From positions 1-7,132 of the forward strand of contig JAGREF010000203.1 of assembly GCA_020446665.1 (NCBI GenBank): a stretch of DNA of 7,132 nt. Direction: 5' to 3'. The first letter of the stretch is position 1, and each line of letters begins with the position of its first letter. The notes below the pieces were generated by a model, which made no database searches, was not told the origin of the DNA, and was given only the letters and a program-made list of their open reading frames with translations. Positions 1 to 6,263 of the stretch are shown in pieces. The DNA comes from Sphingomonadaceae bacterium (GTDB taxonomy: Bacteria > Pseudomonadota > Alphaproteobacteria > Sphingomonadales > Sphingomonadaceae). A program made the translations under genes and the position numbers.

Positions 1-824
1 CGCCGGTGGACATTCGACATGCGGTTCGCCTTGACGATCAGCGGTGCGCGGCCACTGCCATTGGCGGGATCATCGAACCAGGCAAAGGCGCGCTCTATCG
101 ACGCATCGGCCAGGATCTGCTTCGCGCTCTTGCGGCAAATGCCCAGCACGGCAGACTGGCTGCCATCGCGCCGCCGCGTGACATGGCCCAGCTGCGTCAG
201 CATCCCGTCATTGAACCAGCGCAGCAGCGCCGCCCCTTCCGCGTCAGACAGGCGCGCGGCATCGGCCAGCATCGCCTCCTGCAATCGCGGCCAGTCAGAC
301 ACAGCCGCACGGACATCGGCCAGGGCGGTCTTCAGCGCGCGTTCTACTTCGCGGCGCTGGCGGGCATCGACCCGGTCCGTTTCCAGATAGATCATGGATT
401 CCAGCGCTTCGCCTGCGCTGGACCCGGCGGGGATTTCCGTCAGCTTGCCCTGCGGATCACGCCGCACCGGCACCACCGGGTGCACAAGCCGGTCAATCGC
501 CAGCCCCTGAGCGGCAATGGCCTGCGCCACTGAATCGACCAGAAAAGGCATGTCATCATTGATGATGGCAATGCGCATCACGCGCTTTTCGCCCGTCGCG
601 GTGGTCAGCGAGAGCGACGGTTCGCCTGACTGGCGGATGGCCGCCGTGTCCAGCAGGAAGGCGGCGGCCTCTCCCAGCGCTGCTTCGCCAAAGGGCGTAT
701 CGCCCGGCAGCAAAGAGCCACGCAGGCGCTCCGCCAGCGCAGCAGCAAGCGCCTTGGCAGCCGCTTTCGAGAGCCCGTTGCCCCCGCCTTTTTCCGGGGT
801 AGTGGGTGCTTTCTTCGCGGCCAT
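1..824 (-). CDS. NAD-specific glutamate dehydrogenase, large (~180 kDa) type, N-terminal part
   Basis: Partial gene: 274 codons from the start, continuing past the left edge. The large NAD-dependent glutamate dehydrogenases oxidise glutamate to 2-oxoglutarate and ammonium in the cytosol and serve glutamate catabolism. Full proteins are about 1,550-1,650 residues, so only the regulatory N-terminus is here and the catalytic domain is off-window. The family is recognised from IINDDMPFLVDSV at residues 87-99, the following DRLVHPVVPVRRD at 111-123, and KANRMSNVHR at 265-274, all typical of this N-terminal region. Residues 1-35 are Ala/Lys-rich and poorly conserved. The start is ATG at 824, with AGGAG at 831-835 six bases upstream. 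The gene reads in the same direction as the 984-4487 operon but has its own likely promoter in the 159-base gap. In Caulobacter the equivalent enzyme is called GdhZ; the symbol is left empty because naming varies. Family assignment is firm. Confidence 0.93.
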   Translation of the reverse strand, partial: MAAKKAPTTPEKGGGNGLSKAAAKALAAALAERLRGSLLPGDTPFGEAALGEAAAFLLDTAAIRQSGEPSLSLTTATGEKRVMRIAIINDDMPFLVDSVAQAIAAQGLAIDRLVHPVVPVRRDPQGKLTEIPAGSSAGEALESMIYLETDRVDARQRREVERALKTALADVRAAVSDWPRLQEAMLADAARLSDAEGAALLRWFNDGMLTQLGHVTRRRDGSQSAVLGICRKSAKQILADASIERAFAWFDDPANGSGRAPLIVKANRMSNVHR

Positions 825-865
825 ATCCTGCTCCTGAGCCGGTAATAGACTAAGCGGGGATTGTT

Positions 866-871
866 ATTATA
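866..871 (-). promoter_or_regulatory. candidate -10 box upstream of the glutamate dehydrogenase gene
   Basis: The minus strand reads TATAAT here, a perfect -10 hexamer. It would place transcription start near 858-860 and give a leader of about 35 bases before the ATG at 824. The -35 is poor: TTAATG lies 16 bases upstream and matches three of six consensus positions. The site sits in an AT-rich pocket (about 860-905) within otherwise GC-rich DNA, which supports a promoter. Confidence 0.45.
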
Positions 872-983
872 TGTCCCGTCTGTGAAGCATTAATACAAAT
901 GTTAGCGCGATTGGCCAAGTGGCAATTTACTGCTTCCGGAAGAAGCCATAGCTGAAGCCTGTCCGCACTTCACGCCCCGAATG

Positions 984-1937
984 TTACACCGCCAGCGCTT
1001 CCATCGTTAGTTCGAGCGAGCGGATGCGCGCTGCCGGGTCGAAGGTTGCGCCAGACAGGATGATTTCATCTGCCTGCGTGCGTTCCACAAAGCGGCCAAT
1101 CGCTGCGCGCACGGTGGCGGGGCTGCCAATTGCACTGGCCTGCATCGGCAGGCTGGCAGTATAACCGGCCACTGGCGGAGGCAGCTTGCCCGGATTGCCG
1201 GTGCGCAGGCGGACAAAGCTCTGCTGCTGGCTGGAAGCGAGCAATTCCGCATCGGAGTCGGTCTCGGCGGTGAACACGGTCATGGCAGCCATCGCATGCG
1301 GGCGGTCCAGATAGGCCGATGGCTGGAATTGCTGGCGATAGAGGGTCAGCGCCGCATCGAGGTGGTCCGGCGCGAAATGGCTGGCAAAGGCATAGGGCAT
1401 GCCCAGCCGCGCGGCCAGTTGCGCGCCGAACAGGCTCGATCCGAGCATCCACATTTCCACCGTTGCGCCCAGACCGGGCGTAGCCTGTACGGGCAAGTCG
1501 ATGTCACCGGTCAGCAGCGCGCGCAATTCCACCACATCATTGGGGAACAGTTCCGCTGCCTGATTGAGATTCTTGCGCAGGGCGCGCTGCAATTCCGGCC
1601 CCGCGCCCGGTGCCCGGCCCAGCCCCAGGTCGATCCGCCCGGGAAACAGCGCGTCCAGCGTGCCGAATTGTTCGGCAATCACGAAGGGATTGTGGTTGGG
1701 CAGCATGATCCCGCCCGCGCCGATGCGGATCGTGCTGGTGGCATGGCCGATATGGCTGATGACGACTGACGTTGCCGCCCCGGCAATACCATCCATCGCG
1801 TGATGTTCTGCCACCCAGAAACGCCCATAGCCCAGCCGCTCCGCCGCCGCGGCAAGGCCAGAGGCCGCATCATAGGCTTCGCTCAGCGTGCCGCCTTCGC
1901 GCACCGGCACAAGATCGAGGACAGAAAGCGGCACCAT
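984..1937 (-). CDS. luciferase-like (LLM class) flavin-dependent oxidoreductase, MsnO8/YhbW type
   Basis: A 317-residue protein of the bacterial-luciferase-like superfamily: TIM-barrel enzymes that use reduced FMN, or F420 in some branches, for monooxygenation or related chemistry. Visible family signatures are WVAEHH (41-46), RIGAGGIMLPNHNP (71-84), FPGRIDLGLGRAPG (98-111) and GSSLFGAQLAARLGMPYAFASHF split over 166-188. These fit the single-subunit group that includes E. coli YhbW. The physiological substrate cannot be read from sequence. The chosen start is ATG at 1937, which overlaps the upstream TGA by one base (TGATG) and suggests translational coupling. A GTG one codon earlier (1940) is equally open and would add one residue. 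No strong ribosome binding site is visible for either. It is the last gene of the seven-gene minus-strand operon. The family is firm; the function is unknown. Confidence 0.9.
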   Translation of the reverse strand: MVPLSVLDLVPVREGGTLSEAYDAASGLAAAAERLGYGRFWVAEHHAMDGIAGAATSVVISHIGHATSTIRIGAGGIMLPNHNPFVIAEQFGTLDALFPGRIDLGLGRAPGAGPELQRALRKNLNQAAELFPNDVVELRALLTGDIDLPVQATPGLGATVEMWMLGSSLFGAQLAARLGMPYAFASHFAPDHLDAALTLYRQQFQPSAYLDRPHAMAAMTVFTAETDSDAELLASSQQQSFVRLRTGNPGKLPPPVAGYTASLPMQASAIGSPATVRAAIGRFVERTQADEIILSGATFDPAARIRSLELTMEALAV

Positions 1938-2779
1938 CACTGCGCCCCGTCCAGTTGCGCGATATAATCCCGCGCGACCGATGCCTCTGCGCTGTCAGGG
2001 GCAATGGCGATGACGGATTGCCAGCTCTTGCGGGCCGCATCATCGCGCCCGGTCAGCACTGCAATCACGCCTGCTTCCAGCCCCACTTCGGGATTGGCCG
2101 GGTCGAGCCGCGCGGCCTGTTCGATCTGTTGCTGCGCATCGCCGAGCCTTTCTGTGCGGCGGGACAGAGTTGCGGAGAGCAGCCAGGTCCGCGCATTGGC
2201 CGGATCCGTCGCCCGCGCAGTGGCCAGCGATTGTGTCGCTTCATCAATCCGCCCGGCAACCACCAGCGCGCGGGCGCGATCCGTGGCGATATCGGCCAGC
2301 TGGCTGGCATCGCCACCGCTGCGGGCATCGGCTTCGGCAGCGTTGAACAGGATCAGCGCGCCAGCCGCGTCACCATCTGCCAGCGCAGCATTGCCAGCCA
2401 TCGCGGCCAGTCGGGCGCGATAGGGGCGGTCCATCGGGTCCGCTTCGATCCGGGCGGCGGAAAAGGCGCGCTCGGCGGCGCTCCACTGGCCTTGCTGGCT
2501 CAGCGCAAAGCCAAGACAATGGCCAGCCTCTGCCTTTTGAGTCCCCGTGGCAATCGCCAGCCAGCTTTCGGCCTGTTGCTGCCCCGCCACGGGCGAGGTC
2601 CTGGCCAGTTGCAGACATTGCTGGCGCAGGTTCAATTCCTGCCCGCTGGCTTCTGCCGCCTGCTTTTGCTGCTCCAACGCTTCGCGGTCACGCATTTCCT
2701 GCGGCAGGGCGGAGACGGTGCTGCCACCCGGCCAGGGGCCGATTTGCAGGATCAGGGGGATCAGGAATGGCCAGCTCAT
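1937..2779 (-). CDS. tetratricopeptide repeat protein, probably exported or membrane-anchored
   Basis: A 280-residue protein. The N-terminus (residues 4-13, FLIPLILQIG) is hydrophobic but has no basic residue before it, so a signal peptide or anchor is plausible but not certain. Residues 29-60 are charged and Gln/Glu-rich and could be coiled coil. From about residue 86 there is a series of helix-turn-helix repeats with TPR spacing: about 86-116, 124-150, 163-194, 196-229 and 231-262. Several end in the typical DPAN or APDS turn (192-195, 226-229, 260-263). TPR arrays bind other proteins, so this is likely a scaffold or assembly factor rather than an enzyme; the partner is unknown. Its ATG overlaps the hydrolase stop by four bases (ATGA) and its stop overlaps the oxidoreductase start by one base, placing it firmly inside the operon. 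Confidence 0.85.
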   Translation of the reverse strand: MSWPFLIPLILQIGPWPGGSTVSALPQEMRDREALEQQKQAAEASGQELNLRQQCLQLARTSPVAGQQQAESWLAIATGTQKAEAGHCLGFALSQQGQWSAAERAFSAARIEADPMDRPYRARLAAMAGNAALADGDAAGALILFNAAEADARSGGDASQLADIATDRARALVVAGRIDEATQSLATARATDPANARTWLLSATLSRRTERLGDAQQQIEQAARLDPANPEVGLEAGVIAVLTGRDDAARKSWQSVIAIAPDSAEASVARDYIAQLDGAQ

Positions 2780-3510
2780 AGTGATGCTACAGTCCTCAAT
2801 AACAGGGCAATATCGCCATCGCGCGACAGGCGATGGTCGCCCGCCTTTACCAGCGTCACCTGTATGTCGTCCGAACGAAGCGCAGCTGCAAGGCGCAGGC
2901 TCGTGTCCACCGGCACATCACCATCGTCCTGTCCGTGCAATAGCCGGACCGGACAAGTCAGCGGGATTTCGCCAGCGAGCAGCCGGTTGCGTTCTGCATC
3001 CTGCCAGAACAGCGCATGGGTGGGGGTTGGCTCGGGGCCATAGGGATTGTCTTCGAAGAGGGTTTCGCCCGCGCGCAAGGCAGCTTTCTGATCTTCGGAG
3101 AAACCCCAATCGGAAAAATCGGGGGCGGCAGCAATGCCTACCAGCGCGTGCAAGCGGCCCTGTTGCGCCAGTTCCAGCCCCGCCAGCAGCATCAGCCAGC
3201 CGCCCATGGAAGACCCGACCAGGATTACCGGCCCGCTGGTATGCGCGTCCGCCAGTGCCAGCACTTCGTCACGCCAGCGGCTGAGCGAACCCTCAGCAAA
3301 AACTCCCGTGCTTTCGCCGCAGCCTGAATAATCCAGCAACAGGCAGGCACGCCCCTGTTCGCGCGCCCAGTCAAACAAAGCGGTCGCCTTGCCGCCTGCC
3401 ATGTCAGACATATATCCGGGCAGGAACAGTATGGTGGGGCCGCTGCCTTCCAGCTTGCGGAAGGCGATCTGGCGGCCGTCGGCCATGGCGTGGAATTGTG
3501 TGTCACTCAT
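2776..3510 (-). CDS. alpha/beta hydrolase, ABHD10-like serine esterase/thioesterase
   Basis: A 244-residue alpha/beta-hydrolase with a complete catalytic triad by motif. The nucleophile elbow GSSMG (99-103) gives Ser101, HGQDDGDVP (192-200) gives the likely acid Asp196, and GDH (224-226) gives His226. The oxyanion strand LFLPGYMSDM (28-37) and the DYSGCGES turn (60-67), followed by GSLSRWRDE (74-82), resemble ABHD10, a family that hydrolyses acyl esters or thioesters; the substrate here is unknown. There is no signal peptide, so it is probably cytosolic. The chosen start is ATG at 3510 because GGAGG (3515-3519) precedes it. An upstream ATG at 3546 would add a 12-residue Pro/Cys/Gly-rich tail atypical for the family. 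The stop overlaps the TPR gene start (ATGA). The gap from the lipoprotein gene upstream is 45 bases. Confidence 0.9.
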   Translation of the reverse strand: MSDTQFHAMADGRQIAFRKLEGSGPTILFLPGYMSDMAGGKATALFDWAREQGRACLLLDYSGCGESTGVFAEGSLSRWRDEVLALADAHTSGPVILVGSSMGGWLMLLAGLELAQQGRLHALVGIAAAPDFSDWGFSEDQKAALRAGETLFEDNPYGPEPTPTHALFWQDAERNRLLAGEIPLTCPVRLLHGQDDGDVPVDTSLRLAAALRSDDIQVTLVKAGDHRLSRDGDIALLLRTVASL

Positions 3511-3555
3511 GCCGCCTCCATGCCTTGCCGGGCAGGGGTCAGGCAAGGGGCTGCA

Positions 3556-3675
3556 TCAGTAGAGCTGGGGCAAGGAGACCGGCTCGTCGCGATCCTTCCC
3601 GGCAACTTCATCATCCCGCGGGTCGCAGGCGCTCACGGCGAAGCTGGCCAGCAAGAGGAGAAACAATGCCTTCAT
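3556..3675 (-). CDS. small lipoprotein, 39 residues, unknown function
   Basis: A very short gene encoding 39 residues. The N-terminus is a textbook lipoprotein signal: MK, then a hydrophobic run at residues 3-13, then the lipobox V14-S15-A16-C17. Cleavage before Cys17 would leave a 23-residue lipidated peptide that is acidic (seven Asp/Glu, three Arg/Lys) and ends in LPQLY. Asp18, at position +2, is the residue that in E. coli keeps lipoproteins in the inner membrane; whether the rule holds here is not known. ATG at 3675 is preceded by AAGGA ending seven bases upstream. It starts 21 bases after the XRE gene stop and ends 45 bases before the hydrolase, so it is cotranscribed with both by position. 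The precise fit of ribosome binding site, signal and lipobox argues that it is real despite its size. I do not recognise a named family. Confidence 0.72.
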   Translation of the reverse strand: MKALFLLLLASFAVSACDPRDDEVAGKDRDEPVSLPQLY

Positions 3676-3696
3676 CGTCACGTCCTTACGATCACC

Positions 3697-3888
3697 CTAT
3701 TCGGGCTGAAAGATGTCTTCGATCGGCAGGCCGAAAATTCCGGCAATACGAAAGGCGAGCGGGAGCGAGGGATCATAGCGACCGGTCTCGATTGCGTTCA
3801 CGCTTTGCCGGGAAACCTCCAGCCGGTCGGCGAGTTCCTGCTGGCTCCAGTTGCGCTCTGCGCGCAGGACCTTGAGGCGGTTTTTCAC
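3697..3888 (-). CDS. small XRE-family helix-turn-helix transcriptional regulator
   Basis: A 63-residue, single-domain DNA-binding protein of the Cro/C1 (XRE) type. The helix-turn-helix runs from about Gln16 to Glu34, with ELADRLEVS as the first helix and turn and SRQSVNAIE as the recognition helix. The hallmark IETGRYDPSLPLAFRIA (33-49) and the closing LPIEDIF (54-60) match the short XRE group often encoded beside small membrane proteins. There is no sensor or dimerisation domain beyond the five-helix fold. The start is GTG at 3888, overlapping the TGA of the upstream membrane-protein gene by four bases (GTGA). No strong ribosome binding site is visible, so translation is probably coupled. 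The likely targets are the paired dyads at 4504-4557 at the head of this operon, making it an autoregulator; this is inferred from position and site symmetry. The family call is secure. Confidence 0.92.
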   Translation of the reverse strand: MKNRLKVLRAERNWSQQELADRLEVSRQSVNAIETGRYDPSLPLAFRIAGIFGLPIEDIFQPE

Positions 3889-4307
3889 GAGCAGGATCCC
3901 GCTGTGCCCATGGTGAGCTTGTTGTACAAGGCGCCGACGCCCAGCCCGATGAACCAGAAAAAGGCTGCGCCGAAGCCGCCATTCCCCTGCGGTACAAGTT
4001 CAAAATTCTGCAGGAACTCCCAAACCGTCATGATCGTCAGGCAAAAGCCGGTTGCGACAAGGCATTGGCGCACGAGCAGAAGCTTTATGAATTCGTCGGT
4101 TTCTTCGATCAGGAAGCGCATGACTGCCCAGAACACCCCGATGATCGGCAATGCGGGGGCAATGGCCAGCGCCCATGCAGCAGTGCCGGAAACCATCTCA
4201 TGCTTGAACAGCCAGACGGCAGCGAAGAGTGTGACGAGATAGATCGCCATCAGGGCGGCCAGTCGCCTTGTGTAGCGCCTGGCGGCCGGGCTCCAGCGAA
4301 TTCCCAT
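3885..4307 (-). CDS. four-helix membrane protein, unknown function
   Basis: A 140-residue protein with four predicted membrane helices by hydrophobicity, at about 17-34, 43-63, 80-99 and 113-128. The N-terminus is strongly basic (five Arg in residues 4-15), which by the positive-inside rule puts both ends in the cytoplasm. The loop between helices 2 and 3 carries a charged stretch, EETDEFIKLLLVRQ (68-81), the most family-like segment and a likely functional site or contact point. There is no enzymatic motif. It lies three bases after the small membrane-protein gene and overlaps the XRE gene by four bases. By analogy with other paired membrane-protein and XRE genes, it may sense a membrane state or control the regulator, but nothing in the sequence proves this. 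I do not recognise a named family. ATG at 4307 has only a weak ribosome binding site, consistent with coupling. Confidence 0.85.
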   Translation of the reverse strand: MGIRWSPAARRYTRRLAALMAIYLVTLFAAVWLFKHEMVSGTAAWALAIAPALPIIGVFWAVMRFLIEETDEFIKLLLVRQCLVATGFCLTIMTVWEFLQNFELVPQGNGGFGAAFFWFIGLGVGALYNKLTMGTAGSCS

Positions 4308-4310
4308 GGC

Positions 4311-4487
4311 TCAGCACCCCGTCTTTGCGCATTGGCGGTTCTTGCCCAGCCATGCGCCGGGGAAGATCGCCAGCAAGGCCAGCGGTGCCCATTGCGCGGC
4401 GGCATCGGGCACGATTTCGAACACCGCCAGCAGCGCAATCGCGATCATGACACTGGCCAGCAGCAAGGCCTTCTTTACCTGGGTCAT
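4311..4487 (-). CDS. small two-helix membrane protein, unknown function
   Basis: A 58-residue protein, first gene of the operon. Two hydrophobic helices are evident, about 7-23 and 32-47, separated by a short loop (EIVPDAAAQW). The C-terminus is basic and contains two cysteines (Cys53, Cys58). The chosen start is ATG at 4487 because AAGGGAG (4494-4500) stands six bases upstream. A longer reading from 4526 would add 13 residues but starts inside the operator dyad and lacks a Shine-Dalgarno sequence, so I reject it. It ends three bases before the next membrane-protein gene. Two adjacent small membrane proteins with a regulator suggest a small membrane complex; this is inference. No named family is recognised. 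Confidence 0.78.
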   Translation of the reverse strand: MTQVKKALLLASVMIAIALLAVFEIVPDAAAQWAPLALLAIFPGAWLGKNRQCAKTGC

Positions 4488-4493
4488 ATCAAG

Positions 4494-4500
4494 CTCCCTT
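4494..4500 (-). promoter_or_regulatory. ribosome binding site deciding the start at 4487
   Basis: The minus strand reads AAGGGAG, six bases before the ATG at 4487. It is one of the clearest Shine-Dalgarno sequences in the operon and fixes the start of its first gene. It lies only three bases downstream of the proximal dyad. Confidence 0.7.
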
Positions 4501-4503
4501 TTC

Positions 4504-4529
4504 ATCATGTAAAGCACCTTTGACATGAT
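4504..4529. promoter_or_regulatory. proximal operator-like dyad, TGTAAA-N6-TTGACA
   Basis: Arms ATCATGTAAA (4504-4513) and TTGACATGAT (4520-4529) are inverted repeats with nine of ten positions paired and a six-base centre. It is the best palindrome in the window and sits 17-42 bases upstream of the first codon of the minus-strand operon, where a bound repressor would block transcription. The size and symmetry fit a dimeric XRE-type repressor. TTGACA at 4520-4525 could also be a plus-strand -35, but no good -10 follows. Confidence 0.6.
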
Positions 4530-4539
4530 TCGCTGACGT

Positions 4540-4557
4540 TGTCAATGTTCCTTTACA
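4540..4557. promoter_or_regulatory. distal operator-like dyad, TGTCAA-N6-TTTACA
   Basis: TGTCAA (4540-4545) and TTTACA (4552-4557) are inverted repeats with five of six positions paired and the same six-base centre as the proximal dyad. On the minus strand it contains TTGACA (4545-4540), a perfect -35 hexamer directed at the operon. No good -10 is found 16-18 bases downstream, so I do not call a promoter. The two dyad centres are 32 bp apart, close to three helical turns, as expected for paired dimers on one face of the DNA. Confidence 0.55.
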
Positions 4558-4581
4558 TAGTGACGCGGGTCCTTGCCATTT

Positions 4582-4611
4582 GCTGGCTTTCCAGCGGCTC
4601 TGCGCGCCGCT
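4582..4611 (+). other. two mutually exclusive short hairpins in the phosphatase leader
   Basis: GCTGG-CTTT-CCAGC (4582-4595) forms a perfect 5-bp stem. AGCGGC (4593-4598) pairs perfectly with GCCGCT (4606-4611) across a 7-base loop. The two share AGC at 4593-4595 and cannot form together. The second ends 11 bases before the ATG at 4623, close to where a ribosome binding site would be. A regulatory role is speculative, since short GC-rich stems arise by chance. Confidence 0.25.
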
Positions 4612-4622
4612 AAGCCTGCACC

Positions 4623-6263
4623 ATGTTCAAGACCGACTCACTGGCGCTGGATCGCCGCTCGCTGTTCCGCCTTGGCGGGCTGTCCACCATGCTGGCTGCG
4701 GGCAAGCTGGCGGCGCAGGATTTTGGCACCGGCTTCACCCATGGCGTGGCCAGCGGCGAGCCGGGGGCGGATCGGGTGTTGCTTTGGACCCGCTATGTCT
4801 CGGCGGACGAGGTCGCGCTGCAATTCGAGCTGGCGGAAGATGCCGAATTCACCCGCATTGTTTCGGGCGGCATGGTGCGCGCCCATGCGGTGCATGATTT
4901 CTGTGCCAAGGCATGGGCCACCGGGCTGGAGCCTGGCCGGTGGTATTACTACCGCTTCATCGCGCCCGATGGCGATACCAGCTGTGCCGGGCGCACGCGG
5001 ACCTTGCCCGAAGGCGATGTCAGCCGGTTCCGGTTGGGGGTCTTCTCCTGCTCCAATATGGGCTTCGGCTATTTCAACGCCTATGCCCATGCGACGCAGG
5101 CGGATGATATCGACTGCACCTTGCATCTGGGCGACTATTTCTACGAATATCCGCGCGGCGATTACCCGTCACGCGGGCAGTCCGTGCCTGAGCGCATCTT
5201 GTGGCCCGAACATGAGCTGGTTGCCCTGGCCGATTACCGCCTGCGCTATGCCACCTATCGCGGTGACAAGGATTTGCGGCGGCTGCACCAGCTCTATCCG
5301 ATGATTGCCGGATGGGACGACCACGAAAGCGCCAATGACAGCTGGAAAGATGGTGCGCAGAACCACCAGCCGGAAAGCGAAGGCGAATGGTCGGTGCGCA
5401 AGGCAGCGGCCATGCGCGCCTATCGTGAGTGGATGCCGGTTTCGGACGAGCCATGGGCACACTATCAGGTTGGCAATCTCGCCACGCTCTATCGGCTAGA
5501 AACCCGCCTGACCGCGCGCGCCAAGCAGTTCAGCATTGGCGATATCATCAAGGGCAAGGCCTCCCCCGAAGCCATGGAAGCCGCGCTCACCGCCTTTCGT
5601 GAAGGTAGCTATGAGGACGCGTCGCGCGAAATGCTGGGGGCTGACCAGCTGGGCTGGCTGGCCGATGGCATGGCAGCCTCGCGCAAATCCGGTACGGTCT
5701 GGCAGGTGCTGGTGCAGCAAGTGCTGATGGGCAAGCTGGCCTCTCCGCCTGAATTGCTGGAAGGCGCCAGCGCACAGGCACCGGACTATGCCAAGGCCCG
5801 TCTGCAAACCGCCGCGCTCGCCAGCAAGGCCGGCTTACCCAGCAATTTCGATGCGTGGGATGGCTATCCGGCAGCGCGCAAGCGTGTGCTCTCCGCCGCG
5901 CAGAATGCCGGCGCGAACCTCATTTCACTGGCAGGGGACACGCATAATGCCTGGGCATTTGACATGGCCCATGGCGGTGAAGCGGCAGGTATCGAATTTG
6001 CCGTGCAGGGGGTCACCTCGCCGGGGCTGGAAAGCTATCTTCGCGGGCTCGATCCCAAGCTGCTGGCTCGCACCGTGGTTGCCTTCAACCGGCAACTGCA
6101 ATGGGCCGATACCAGCCAGCGCGGCTATATGGCAGTGGAGCTGACACCGGAACGCGCCAGTTGCGAATGGCGCTTCGTCGATACGATCCGACAGCGTTCC
6201 ACGAAACTTGCTGCAACCCACCGGATGAGCGCAGCGGCAGGGGCCAACCGGCTGGATGCTTGA
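4623..6263 (+). CDS. phoD: PhoD-family alkaline phosphatase, Tat-exported
   Basis: A 546-residue metallophosphatase of the PhoD family, which hydrolyses phosphate mono- and diesters outside the cytoplasm using iron and calcium. The N-terminus has a twin-arginine signal: D10-RR-SLFRL followed by a hydrophobic stretch to about Ala31, pointing to folded export by Tat. FTHGVASGEPGADRVLLWTR (38-57) is the family's N-terminal beta domain. The catalytic domain shows FSCSNMGFGYFNAY (141-154, with the conserved metal-binding Cys143), LHLGDYFYEY (167-176), WDDHESAND (231-239) and SLAGDTHNAW (435-444), so all core metal-ligand motifs are present. The length is normal for the family. ATG at 4623 has no strong ribosome binding site but is needed for the Tat signal. 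It diverges from the minus-strand operon and may share its control region. No convincing Pho box is visible upstream, so phosphate control is not shown. Substrate specificity is unknown. Confidence 0.92.
   Translation: MFKTDSLALDRRSLFRLGGLSTMLAAGKLAAQDFGTGFTHGVASGEPGADRVLLWTRYVSADEVALQFELAEDAEFTRIVSGGMVRAHAVHDFCAKAWATGLEPGRWYYYRFIAPDGDTSCAGRTRTLPEGDVSRFRLGVFSCSNMGFGYFNAYAHATQADDIDCTLHLGDYFYEYPRGDYPSRGQSVPERILWPEHELVALADYRLRYATYRGDKDLRRLHQLYPMIAGWDDHESANDSWKDGAQNHQPESEGEWSVRKAAAMRAYREWMPVSDEPWAHYQVGNLATLYRLETRLTARAKQFSIGDIIKGKASPEAMEAALTAFREGSYEDASREMLGADQLGWLADGMAASRKSGTVWQVLVQQVLMGKLASPPELLEGASAQAPDYAKARLQTAALASKAGLPSNFDAWDGYPAARKRVLSAAQNAGANLISLAGDTHNAWAFDMAHGGEAAGIEFAVQGVTSPGLESYLRGLDPKLLARTVVAFNRQLQWADTSQRGYMAVELTPERASCEWRFVDTIRQRSTKLAATHRMSAAAGANRLDA

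Noticed and set aside
6..837. Plus-strand open frames over the glutamate dehydrogenase region.
   Set aside because: The minus strand encodes clear glutamate dehydrogenase motifs across the whole stretch. The plus frames are low-complexity shadows.
932..946. Small inverted repeat (GCTTC-N5-GAAGC) after the oxidoreductase stop, considered as the operon terminator.
   Set aside because: The stem is only five base pairs and no T-run follows on the minus strand, so it cannot be supported as an intrinsic terminator.
1772..3043. Open frame of 423 codons on the plus strand.
   Set aside because: It lies antisense to three well-supported genes (oxidoreductase, TPR protein, hydrolase). Its translation is Arg/Pro/Gly/Gln-rich with no domain, as expected of the opposite strand of GC-rich coding DNA.
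3490..4242. Open frame of 250 codons on the plus strand.
   Set aside because: It is antisense to the lipoprotein, XRE and membrane-protein genes, which have recognisable features; this frame has none.
4311..4526. Longer start at 4526 for the first membrane-protein gene.
   Set aside because: It starts within the palindromic operator, has no ribosome binding site, and adds a charged 13-residue tail; the start at 4487 has a strong ribosome binding site.
4520..4545. Pho box upstream of the phosphatase gene.
   Set aside because: GTCA and TGAC motifs are present, but not as the direct repeats with 11-base periodicity typical of PhoB sites. They are better explained as parts of the two dyads.
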